Assembly (NCBI GenBank): GCA_020849275.1
Contig: JADLGO010000023.1
Coordinates: 1-64,000 of the forward strand
DNA from: Chthonomonadales bacterium
Lineage (GTDB): Bacteria; Armatimonadota; Chthonomonadetes; Chthonomonadales; CAJBBX01
Reading direction: 5' to 3'
DNA: 64,000 bases
A program made the translations under genes and the position numbers. The notes beneath the pieces were generated by a model, which saw only the letters and a list, made by a program, of their open reading frames with translations, searched no databases and was not told the origin of the DNA. Below, one piece after another: positions 45,480 through 53,351 of this stretch; the first letter of the stretch is position 1; every line of letters starts with the position of its first letter.

Positions 45480-47579
45480 ATGAATCCGCTCCTGCCCCTC
45501 GCCGCCGCGTTGGCGCTCGCGCTCCCCGCCCGCGCCGCGCCGGGCATCGAGCGCGCCGCCGTCGTGGTCGACGCGGCGCGAAGCGTGGGCCGCGTCAACC
45601 CCTGGGTCATCGGCGGCCACAACCTGGTCGGCTACCAGAAGGGTGTGTACGGCGGCGACTGGATCGGCGCGACCGACTATGGTCACGGCATGTGGGACCC
45701 AAAGGCTCGGCGACCGGAACCCGGCATGGTCGCCCTGGCGCGCGAGGCCGGCATGCGAGTGGCGCGATGGCCCGGCGGCTGCGGCGTGCACGCGTTCGAC
45801 TGGAAGAAGACCGTCGGCCCCCCGGAAGCGCGCCCCGGCCAGGCCTTCGGGCTCCCGGAGTACCTGCGCGTGTGCGAGGCCATCGGCGCGATGCCCATCA
45901 TCACGCTCAGCGACTACCGCGGAGACGCGCGCGACGCCGCCGACCTGGTCGAGTATCTGAACGCTCCCGCCGACGGCAGTCACCCGTGGGCGGCCCGGCG
46001 CGCCGCCGACGGTCACCCGAAGCCCTGGGGCGTCGAGTGGTTCGAGTACGGCAACGAAAGCGAGCACGGACTCCACTACGGAAATGACGACATCGGCAAG
46101 CACCGCCGCTTCACGCCGGACGAGTACGCGCGCAACTACCTGGCCTACCGCGCGGCCATGCGCCGCGTTGACCCGCGCGTCCGCCTGGGCGCCGTGGTGG
46201 CCACCGGATTCCCCGGCCTGCGCGACTGGGCCGAGCCTGTCTGCCGCCGCATCGGCGCTCGCATGGACTTCGCCATCCATCACTGCTATATCCCGTCCTA
46301 CTCCGGCTCCGACGGCGTGCCCGACGCGCCCACCCTCTTCGCCGCTGCCTGGGCCGCGCCCGACCAGATACAGGACTACTACGATCTCCTGAACGCCCTC
46401 CTGCGTGAGACGACAGGCCGGCCGGACACGCCTATCGCAGTGACGGAGTTCAACGAGGGCTTCGTGCAGGAGAAGCCGGTGCCCTACCGGCATACCCTGG
46501 GCAACGCGATCGCCGTGGCCGAGATGGTACGCGTCTTCCTGCGCCCGGCCAACCACATCGTGATGGCGAACTTCTGGGAGTTCCCGAACGAGTACTGGGG
46601 CGCCGTGCGCGGCTATCCGTGGATGGGCCAGCCGCTTGTACGGCGCCCGCAGTTTTACCCGTTCGCGCTCTACCACGCGCACTTCGGCCGCGAGCTGCTG
46701 GGCGCGAAGGTGACCTGCGCCGGCTACGCCACAGGGGGCGGCTGGGGAGTGGCGCCGGCCGCCGGGAGCGGGAGCCGGCTCAGGATCGACGCGACGGCGA
46801 TCCGGCCCTCGGCTCCGTGGCACCTCTCGGAGGCGCCCGGCGTCGAGCAGCGACTGGCGGGCCGCACCGTCGAGGCGATCTTCGGCGCGGCGGCTGGCGA
46901 CGTGAACTACTACCATGCGCGGGTGCTGATTCCGGCTCGCCCCCTCACCACCTACCGTCTGAGCGGGTGGGTGCGCACGGAGGCGCTGAGCGGCGGAAGA
47001 GGAGCCGGCTTCCAGGTGGGCGACGCGCGCGGGTGGGTAGTGACCCGGTCCGCAGCCGTCACGCCGGACATCGCCGGCACCCATGGATGGACGCGCGTGG
47101 AGGCCGACTACACCACGCTGCCCGACACCCGCTCACTGGAGGTGTTGGCTCGCCGGCTGGAGGGCGGCGGGCCGGTGACCGGCCGGGCATGGTACCGGGA
47201 CGTGGAGGTGCACCGCATGACGCCGCGCCGTTACCCGGCGGTGCCGATCGTCAGCGCCGTGGCGTCGCGCAGCGCCGACGGGCGCCGCGTGAGCGTCGTG
47301 CTCGTCAACAAGCGGATGGAGACCATCGTCGAGGCGACGGTCACGCTGCGAGGCTTCCGGCCGGCCCGAGCCCGCTGCTGGACGCTGGAGGGCGACGCCG
47401 TAGACGCAACCAACGAGGAGCGTCGCGACCGCGTGGGCGTTCGGCAGCGCGATCTGGGGGCCGTCGCCGGCGTCGTTCGCGTCGCGCTGCCGCCGCATTC
47501 ACTCACCGCGCTCGAGGTGAGCGGCGTTCCGGCGGCGCGCGCCGACACGCGCGGCGGCGCTTCGCGCAGACAACGGTGA
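45480..47579 (+). CDS. Secreted alpha-L-arabinofuranosidase-like glycosidase (GH51-like)
   Basis: A 699-aa protein with a signal peptide (MNPLLPLAAALALALPARAA). The TIM barrel has MRVARWPGGCGVHAFDWKKT, WFEYGNESEHGLHYGN (general acid/base Glu in the GNE motif), IHHCYIPSY and PIAVTEFNEGFVQEKP (nucleophile Glu). A C-terminal carbohydrate-binding-like segment (YYHARVLIPARPLTTYRLSG) follows, inserted before the final beta domain. It likely releases arabinose or a related pentose from plant or algal polysaccharide. Confidence 0.82.
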   Translation: MNPLLPLAAALALALPARAAPGIERAAVVVDAARSVGRVNPWVIGGHNLVGYQKGVYGGDWIGATDYGHGMWDPKARRPEPGMVALAREAGMRVARWPGGCGVHAFDWKKTVGPPEARPGQAFGLPEYLRVCEAIGAMPIITLSDYRGDARDAADLVEYLNAPADGSHPWAARRAADGHPKPWGVEWFEYGNESEHGLHYGNDDIGKHRRFTPDEYARNYLAYRAAMRRVDPRVRLGAVVATGFPGLRDWAEPVCRRIGARMDFAIHHCYIPSYSGSDGVPDAPTLFAAAWAAPDQIQDYYDLLNALLRETTGRPDTPIAVTEFNEGFVQEKPVPYRHTLGNAIAVAEMVRVFLRPANHIVMANFWEFPNEYWGAVRGYPWMGQPLVRRPQFYPFALYHAHFGRELLGAKVTCAGYATGGGWGVAPAAGSGSRLRIDATAIRPSAPWHLSEAPGVEQRLAGRTVEAIFGAAAGDVNYYHARVLIPARPLTTYRLSGWVRTEALSGGRGAGFQVGDARGWVVTRSAAVTPDIAGTHGWTRVEADYTTLPDTRSLEVLARRLEGGGPVTGRAWYRDVEVHRMTPRRYPAVPIVSAVASRSADGRRVSVVLVNKRMETIVEATVTLRGFRPARARCWTLEGDAVDATNEERRDRVGVRQRDLGAVAGVVRVALPPHSLTALEVSGVPAARADTRGGASRRQR

Positions 47580-47637
47580 CGCGGCCGGCGCGGCCGTGAC
47601 CGGCCGGCGCCACACAGTGCGCGCGAGGAGACATGCA

Positions 47638-48549
47638 TTGACCACGGGCAGGGCGGCCGACGAGGCCGACTTCCAACGCCGATACGACGCCTCGGTGGGC
47701 GGCACGCCTCTGCCGGGCACCGCCATCGAGGTCGTGCGCGAGCCGGCCGGCCGCGGCCGCTACCGGCATGTGCTGTTCGACTTTGACGGCACCCTCAGCC
47801 TCATCCGCGAGGGCTGGCCCAACGTGATGATCGGGATGATGGTCGAGTTCCTGTCGGAGACAGGCACCGCCGAGAGCCCCGACGAGCTGACGGCGCTCGT
47901 GCGCGACTACGTGGCGCGTCTGACGGGCAAGCAGACGATCTACCAGATGATCCGGCTCGCCGACGAGGTTCGCGCGCGCGGCGGCTCGCCCCGAGAGCCG
48001 CTCGAGTACAAGCGCATCTACCTGGACCGCCTGATGCAGGTGATCCATGGGCGCCGCGAGGCGCTGCGCTCCGGGACGGCCTCGCCGCGCGACTGGCTCG
48101 TGCCGTGTGCGCTGGAGCTACTGGAGGGGCTGCGCGCCCGCGGCCTGACGCTCTACCTCGCCAGCGGGACCGACGAGCCGTACGTGCGGGAGGAGGCGGA
48201 GCTCCTCGGCCTCACGCCCTACTTTGGGCGGCACGTCTATGGGGCGCTCGACGACTACCGCGGCACGTCGAAGGCCATGGTCATCCATCGCCTGCTTCGG
48301 GAGAACGCGGTCCATGGGAGCCTGCTGCTTGGCTTCGGCGACGCCTACGTGGAGATCGACAACGTGAAGGCCGTGGGTGGCGGCGCCGTGGGCGTCGCGA
48401 CCGACGAGGCGGGACGCAGCGGACGGTGCGACGACTGGAAGCGCGATCGCCTGCTGGCCGTGGGCGCCGACCTCATCATCGCCGACTTCCGCGAGCACGA
48501 CGCGCTGCTCGGCTACCTCCTCTCCGCGAGCACGGGAGCGCGGCGATGA
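47638..48549 (+). CDS. HAD-superfamily phosphatase
   Basis: A 303-aa protein from a TTG at 47638, with AGGAG 7 nt upstream; a GTG 14 codons earlier is possible. The HAD motifs are HVLFDFDGTLSLIREGW (nucleophile and acid Asp), LYLASGTDEPYV (motif II), GTSKAMVI (Lys, motif III) and LGFGDAYVEID (motif IV). It dephosphorylates a small metabolite or acts as a beta-phosphoglucomutase-like enzyme. It overlaps the next gene by ATGA. Confidence 0.88.
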   Translation: MTTGRAADEADFQRRYDASVGGTPLPGTAIEVVREPAGRGRYRHVLFDFDGTLSLIREGWPNVMIGMMVEFLSETGTAESPDELTALVRDYVARLTGKQTIYQMIRLADEVRARGGSPREPLEYKRIYLDRLMQVIHGRREALRSGTASPRDWLVPCALELLEGLRARGLTLYLASGTDEPYVREEAELLGLTPYFGRHVYGALDDYRGTSKAMVIHRLLRENAVHGSLLLGFGDAYVEIDNVKAVGGGAVGVATDEAGRSGRCDDWKRDRLLAVGADLIIADFREHDALLGYLLSASTGARR

Positions 48550-49670
48550 GGATGCTGGACCGCGGCCGCCTGCGCATGCTGCCGCTCGCGGAGCGTCGGC
48601 ACAAACTGAACATCGAGGTGATCGCCGTGCGGCCCGGCGACCCGGCCGGGCCGCTCTCGCCGGCGCTCCAGGCGCAGGTAGCCCGCTGCGCCGAGCACAT
48701 CCGGCAGGCGCGCGCGGGCGAGCGACCCGTGATGCTTACCTACGGCGGCCACCTGGTTAAGAACGGACTGGGACCGACCGTCATCCGCCTGCTCGAGGAG
48801 GGCTGGGTGACCCACGTGGCCACCAACGGCGCCGGCTCGATCCACGACTGGGAGTTCGCCTCGATCGGCCGCAGCACCGAGGATGTGCGCGAGAACACGG
48901 CCCGCGGCTGCTTTGGAACGTGGGAGGAGACCGGCCGCTGGCTCAACCTGGCGGTCGCGGTGGGCGGACTGGAGGGCCTGGGCTGCGGCGCCGCCGTCGG
49001 GCGCATGGTCGCCGAGGACGGGCTGAGCGTGCCGGACGCCGCGGCCCTGCGCGCGCGCCTGGCAGAGCTCGCCGCGCGGCCGGAGCCCCCGGAGACCCTG
49101 GGCGCCGTCGCGGACCTGTTGCAGCTCGTGGAGCGCTTCGCCATCGCGCCGGGGCGCCACCGCGTCGCGCACCCCTGGCGCGCCACCAGCGTGCAGGAGG
49201 CCGCGTGGCGCCTCGGCCGGCCCTTCACGGTGCACCCGGGCGTCGGCTACGACATCATCTACAGCCATCCGCTCAACTGTGGGGGCGCCATCGGGCGAGG
49301 CGCCACCTGGGACTTCCTCGCCTACGCGGAGAGCGTGAGCCGGCTGGAGGGAGGCGTGCACCTGAGCGTGGGCTCGGCCGTAATGGCGCCGATGATCTTC
49401 GAGAAGTCGCTCTCGATGGCGAACAACCTGGCCCTGGCCGAGGGCCGCCCGCCACTCTCGCGCCACTACATGGCCGTGGTGGACATCCAGGAGGGCGGCG
49501 ACTGGGACTGGCGCTCCGGAGAGCCGCCGATGGACCACCCGGCCTACTACCTGCGCTTCTGCAAGTCCTTCTACCGCATGGGCGGCACGCTGGACTACCT
49601 CTGCGTGGACAACCGCGAGTTTCTCCTGCACCTGTGCGCCGCCCTCGGCGTGGGCCCCGTCCCGGCTTGA
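48546..49670 (+). CDS. Deoxyhypusine synthase-like protein
   Basis: A 374-aa protein. MLTYGGHLVKNGLGPTVIRL, LEEGWVTHVATNGAGSIHDW, EFASIGRSTEDV and HPGVGYDIIYSHPLNCGGAI, then LEGGVHLSVGSAVMAPMIFE resemble bacterial proteins related to deoxyhypusine synthase, an NAD-dependent spermidine-using enzyme. Bacteria lack the eIF5A substrate and I do not see the catalytic WGK-type segment, so the activity is unknown. The ATG overlaps the stop of the HAD phosphatase gene, which suggests a joint pathway. Confidence 0.65.
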   Translation: MRMLDRGRLRMLPLAERRHKLNIEVIAVRPGDPAGPLSPALQAQVARCAEHIRQARAGERPVMLTYGGHLVKNGLGPTVIRLLEEGWVTHVATNGAGSIHDWEFASIGRSTEDVRENTARGCFGTWEETGRWLNLAVAVGGLEGLGCGAAVGRMVAEDGLSVPDAAALRARLAELAARPEPPETLGAVADLLQLVERFAIAPGRHRVAHPWRATSVQEAAWRLGRPFTVHPGVGYDIIYSHPLNCGGAIGRGATWDFLAYAESVSRLEGGVHLSVGSAVMAPMIFEKSLSMANNLALAEGRPPLSRHYMAVVDIQEGGDWDWRSGEPPMDHPAYYLRFCKSFYRMGGTLDYLCVDNREFLLHLCAALGVGPVPA

Positions 49671-49720
49671 CGGCAAGCGCCGCCGCGCGGACCGTCACGC
49701 CTCCCACACCGTCTTCACGT

Positions 49721-51058
49721 TCACGAACTCTCGCAGCCCCTCGACGGCGAGCTCACGCCCGTAGCCGGAGCGCTGACGCCGCCGAAGGGCAGGCGGGGGT
49801 CCGAGGCCACCATCGCGTTAACAAAGACGAGTCCGGCCTCCAGCTCCTCCACGAACCGCGCGCGCTCCCCCTCGTCGCGTGTCCAGACGCTGCTGGCCAG
49901 GCCGAAGCGGGTGTCGTTGGCCAGGTCGATGGCCTCGTCGACATCTCGCACGACGAATAGTGCCGCCACCGGGCCGAACAGCTCCTCGCGGGCCGCGGGC
50001 GAGTCGCGCGGGACGTCGACCAGCACGGTCGGCACGTAGTAGTAGCCGGCGCGGCCGGCGCGCGCGCCGCCCGTCAGGACGCGCGCGCCCGCCTCCACCG
50101 TCTCGCGCACTTGCCGCTCCAGCGTCTCCAGCAGGGCCTCGCTCGCGAGCGGCCCGACCTCGGTGGCCGGGTCGCGCGGATCGCCCAGAATGAGCTCGGT
50201 CATGTGGGCTACGAAGCGGCGCTTGAACGCCCGGGCCACCGCCTCGTGCACGATGAAGCGCTTGGCCGCGATGCAGGACTGCCCGCTGTTGATGCAGCGG
50301 GCGCGCGCGGCCACACGGGCGGCCTCGGCCACATCGGCGCTCGGCATCACGATGAAGGGGTCGCTGCCTCCGAGCTCGAGCACAGTCTTCTTCAGGTGGC
50401 CGCCGGCCTCGCGGGCCACCTGCGCGCCGGCTCCCTCGCTGCCGGTCAGCGTGACCGCCGCCACGCGCGAGTCCGCGATCACGCGGGCCACCTGCCCGGA
50501 CTCGATCAGCAGCGCCTGGAACACGCCCTCGGGGAAGCCGGCCTCGCGCAGGATCTGCTCGATGAGCAATGCGCACTGCGGCACATTGGAGGCGTGCTTC
50601 AGCAGGCCGACGTTGCCCGCGGCGAGCGCGGGCGCGGCGAACCGAAACACCTGCCAGAACGGGAAGTTCCAGGGCATGATCGCGAGGACCGGCCCGAGCG
50701 GGTCGAAGCGCACGGTGCTGCGGCGAGCGTCCGTCGGCACCTCGCGCGGCGCAAGCAGCCGCTCGCCGTGCTCGGCGTAGAAGCGGCACACCCGGGCGCA
50801 CTTGGCCGCCTCCTCGGCGCCCGCGCGCGCCAGCTTGCCCATCTCCAGCGCCATCAACTGGCCCAGGCCCACCGCGCGCTCCTCCAGCAGCTCCGCCGCG
50901 CGCAGCAGCCACGCCGCGCGAGCCGCCGGTCGCGTGCGCCGGTACACACGGAAGGCGGCGGCGGCGCGCGCCACCCGCTCCTCGATGCCCGCCTCGTCTA
51001 GCGGCTCGAACGTGCGCTCGGTCTGTCCCGTCGCCGGATTGTGCGTGGCGATAGCCAT
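49721..51058 (-). CDS. Aldehyde dehydrogenase, succinate-semialdehyde type, 3' frameshift
   Basis: The intact frame gives 445 aa from the ATG at 51058 (MAIATHNPATGQTERTFEPL). The family motifs are PWNFPFWQVFRFAAPALAAG, VLELGGSDPF (Glu) and INSGQSCIAAKRF (catalytic Cys). The C-terminus departs from the family after LPFGGV at about 49775. One missing base there would restore RSGYGRELAVEGLREFVNVK and TVWEA with a stop at 49695-49697, the normal end of this family. The gene may be functional with a sequencing error, or damaged at its tail, which contributes to oligomerisation in this family. Confidence 0.85.
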   Translation of the reverse strand: MAIATHNPATGQTERTFEPLDEAGIEERVARAAAAFRVYRRTRPAARAAWLLRAAELLEERAVGLGQLMALEMGKLARAGAEEAAKCARVCRFYAEHGERLLAPREVPTDARRSTVRFDPLGPVLAIMPWNFPFWQVFRFAAPALAAGNVGLLKHASNVPQCALLIEQILREAGFPEGVFQALLIESGQVARVIADSRVAAVTLTGSEGAGAQVAREAGGHLKKTVLELGGSDPFIVMPSADVAEAARVAARARCINSGQSCIAAKRFIVHEAVARAFKRRFVAHMTELILGDPRDPATEVGPLASEALLETLERQVRETVEAGARVLTGGARAGRAGYYYVPTVLVDVPRDSPAAREELFGPVAALFVVRDVDEAIDLANDTRFGLASSVWTRDEGERARFVEELEAGLVFVNAMVASDPRLPFGGVSAPATGVSSPSRGCESS

Positions 51059-51221
51059 CGTGCTTCCCTCCTTGCCAGCCGCCGGGCCGGCGCGCTCCGC
51101 ACATGCAGTACGTTCGACGCCGCCCGGCCGTTCGGCTGCGAGCCACAAGGAGAAGCGCGCGCCGGCACGGAAAGGGCTGCCGGCGGGGCGCCCCCAGGGC
51201 CACGCCGCGGGAGGGGACGAC

Positions 51222-52055
51222 GTGAGACTGGGAGGACCTGTGTTCGGCGACTGCACCAGTCCCGACGGCTGGGCGAGCGCCGTGCGGCGCCACGGCTACC
51301 GCGCCGCCTACTGCCCGCTGGACGCCTCGGCCGACGACGCCACCGTGAGCGCCTGGGCCGCCGCCGCCCGCGAGGCCGACATCGTGATCGCCGAGGTCGG
51401 CGCGTGGAGCAACCCGCTCAGCCCGGACGAAGCCACACGGCGCGCCGCCCGCGACGTCTGCTGCCGCCAGCTCGACCTGGCCGACCGCGTTGGCGCCCGC
51501 TGCTGCGTCAACATCGCCGGGTCGCTCGGTGAGCAGTGGGACGGCCCGCACCCGGCCAACCTGACTGCCGACACCTTCGACCGCATCGTCGAGTGCGTGC
51601 GCGCGGTCATCGACGCCGTCCGGCCCACGCGCACCTACTACACCCTCGAGACGATGCCCTGGATGTACCCGGACTCGCCGCGGAGCTACCTCCGCCTGCT
51701 GGAGGCCATCGACCGGCCCCGCTTCGCCGTGCACCTGGACCCCGTGAACCTGATCTGCAGCCCGCGGCTCTACTACGCCAACGGCGACCTCATTCGCGAG
51801 TGCTTCGCGCTGCTCGGCCCGCACATCCGCAGCTGCCACGCCAAGGACGTCGTGCTGGCAAGCCGCCTGACCACCCACCTGGACGAGGCCCGCCCCGGCC
51901 TGGGCGGCCTGGACTACGCCGCCTTCCTGACGGAGCTCGCGCGGCTCGACCCCGACACCCCTCTGATGCTCGAGCACCTGAGCGCCGAGGAGGAGTACGC
52001 GGCGGCGGCCGAGCATATCCGCGGCGTGGCGCGCAGCGTGGGAGCGACGCCGTGA
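51222..52055 (+). CDS. TIM-barrel sugar isomerase/epimerase-like protein
   Basis: From a GTG at 51222 (GAGGGG upstream) the protein is 277 aa. ADIVIAEVGAWSNPLS, YYTLETMPWMYPDSPRSYLR, FAVHLDPVNLICSPR and IRSCHAKDVVL carry the metal ligands of the AP-endonuclease-2 fold. It overlaps the next gene by GTGA. Divergent from the aldehyde dehydrogenase gene. Likely part of a sugar or polyol pathway. Confidence 0.86.
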   Translation: MRLGGPVFGDCTSPDGWASAVRRHGYRAAYCPLDASADDATVSAWAAAAREADIVIAEVGAWSNPLSPDEATRRAARDVCCRQLDLADRVGARCCVNIAGSLGEQWDGPHPANLTADTFDRIVECVRAVIDAVRPTRTYYTLETMPWMYPDSPRSYLRLLEAIDRPRFAVHLDPVNLICSPRLYYANGDLIRECFALLGPHIRSCHAKDVVLASRLTTHLDEARPGLGGLDYAAFLTELARLDPDTPLMLEHLSAEEEYAAAAEHIRGVARSVGATP

Positions 52056-53026
52056 CGGCGCGGCCGGAGCGCGCGGTAGTCATTGCCGCGCGGGAGCAGG
52101 CCGGGCTCGTCGACGCGCCCCGCGACCCCACCCCGCTCGGGCCGCGCGAGGTGGAGGGGCGCACGCTCGCCACGCTCATCAGCACCGGCACCGAGCTCAA
52201 CGCGGCCTATCTGGGCAGCCACTTCCCGGCGACACCCGGCTATGCGGCCGTGTTCGAGGTGGAGCGCGCCGGCGCCGGGGCAGGCCTGGCGCCCGGGGAG
52301 GTCGCGTTCTGCATGGGGCCGCACCGGAGCTGGCAACGCGCCTCGGTGGAGGACGCGCTGCCGGTGCCGCCCGGCCTGGACCCCCTATGGGCCTCCTTCG
52401 CGCGGTTGATGAACGTGGCGATGAGCACGCTCACCACCACGACGGCGCGACCGCCACAGACGGTGCTGGTGACCGGGCTGGGGCCGGTGGGCCACCTGGC
52501 CGCCCGCGTCTTCATGCTCTGCGGCTACGAGGTGGTGGCCTGCGACCCGGACCCCGCCCGCCGGGCGGCCGCGGAGCGGGCCGGCCTGCCGCGTGTGCTA
52601 GAGAGCGTGCCGCTGCGCGACCCGGCGGTGACCGGCCGCGTGGCGCTCGCGCTCGAGTGCTCCGGCGCCGAGGCCGCCGCGCTGGACTGCTGCCGGGCCG
52701 TGCGCAAGCGCGGCGAGGTCGTGCTCGTGGGCGTCCCCTGGCGCCGCGGCTCCGACCTCTCGGCCCACGAGCTCCTGCACGGCATCTTCCACCACTATGC
52801 GGTCGTGCGCAGCGGGTGGGAGTGGGAGGTCCCGCGGCAGCCTGCGGAGTTCGTCACGGGCAGTATGCGGGAGAACCTGGGGGCCGCGCTCCGCTGGCTC
52901 GCCGACGGCCGCGTCAGCGTCGCCGAGCTCTACGCCCCCGCGCGCCCGGACGAGATCCAGGCGGTCTACCAGGCGCTGCTGGGCAGAACGTGGCCGCGCC
53001 CGGCGGCCGTGATCGACTGGCGCTGA
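52052..53026 (+). CDS. Zinc-type alcohol dehydrogenase-like (MDR) protein
   Basis: A 324-aa medium-chain dehydrogenase from a GTG at 52052 that overlaps the previous stop. The cofactor domain has TVLVTGLGPVGHLAARVFML and EVVACDPDPARRAAAERAGL. Early residues (ISTGTELNAAYLGSHFPATP) are the bacteriochlorophyllide or sorbitol-dehydrogenase-like N-terminus. The catalytic domain is short, about 120 residues, and the usual Cys-His zinc ligands are not evident, so a zinc-independent reductase is possible. Confidence 0.82.
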   Translation: MTARPERAVVIAAREQAGLVDAPRDPTPLGPREVEGRTLATLISTGTELNAAYLGSHFPATPGYAAVFEVERAGAGAGLAPGEVAFCMGPHRSWQRASVEDALPVPPGLDPLWASFARLMNVAMSTLTTTTARPPQTVLVTGLGPVGHLAARVFMLCGYEVVACDPDPARRAAAERAGLPRVLESVPLRDPAVTGRVALALECSGAEAAALDCCRAVRKRGEVVLVGVPWRRGSDLSAHELLHGIFHHYAVVRSGWEWEVPRQPAEFVTGSMRENLGAALRWLADGRVSVAELYAPARPDEIQAVYQALLGRTWPRPAAVIDWR

Positions 53027-53081
53027 GAGCCCCACCGGGCCGGCCACGATGTTCCCGTTCGCCGATCGTGTACGGAGGTTG

Positions 53082-53342
53082 CGCTCCGTGCAAGGGCCGT
53101 ACGGAGCGGGGCATCGGCTAGGGCGCGTGGGGGGAGGTCCTCGGGTAACTCGCTCGCCCGGTGGCCCGCCGCAAGCACATTCGGGACCCGCGCCGAGGGC
53201 AGCGGGTCAGTCCGAGCCGCACTCGCCCCCGCGTCGGAGGGCCCCTTGCGCGCCTCTCCGAGCGCGCCGGCCCCCTCCCCCCGGTCGCCGGGAGTGGCAC
53301 GCATAAGCCGGCGTTGCGCTCCCGCGCGGCGGGTGCTATAAT
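53082..53342 (+). promoter_or_regulatory. Intergenic hairpin and near-consensus promoter of the cytochrome-like gene
   Basis: The 325-nt gap 53027-53351 has an 8-bp hairpin (53082-53089 with 53101-53108), a likely terminator of the upstream dehydrogenase. TTGCGC (53314-53319) and TATAAT (53337-53342) are spaced 17 nt apart. The -10 box ends 9 nt before the ATG at 53352, so the transcript would have almost no leader and there is no Shine-Dalgarno. Confidence 0.6.
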
Positions 53343-53351
53343 GCGCGCATA

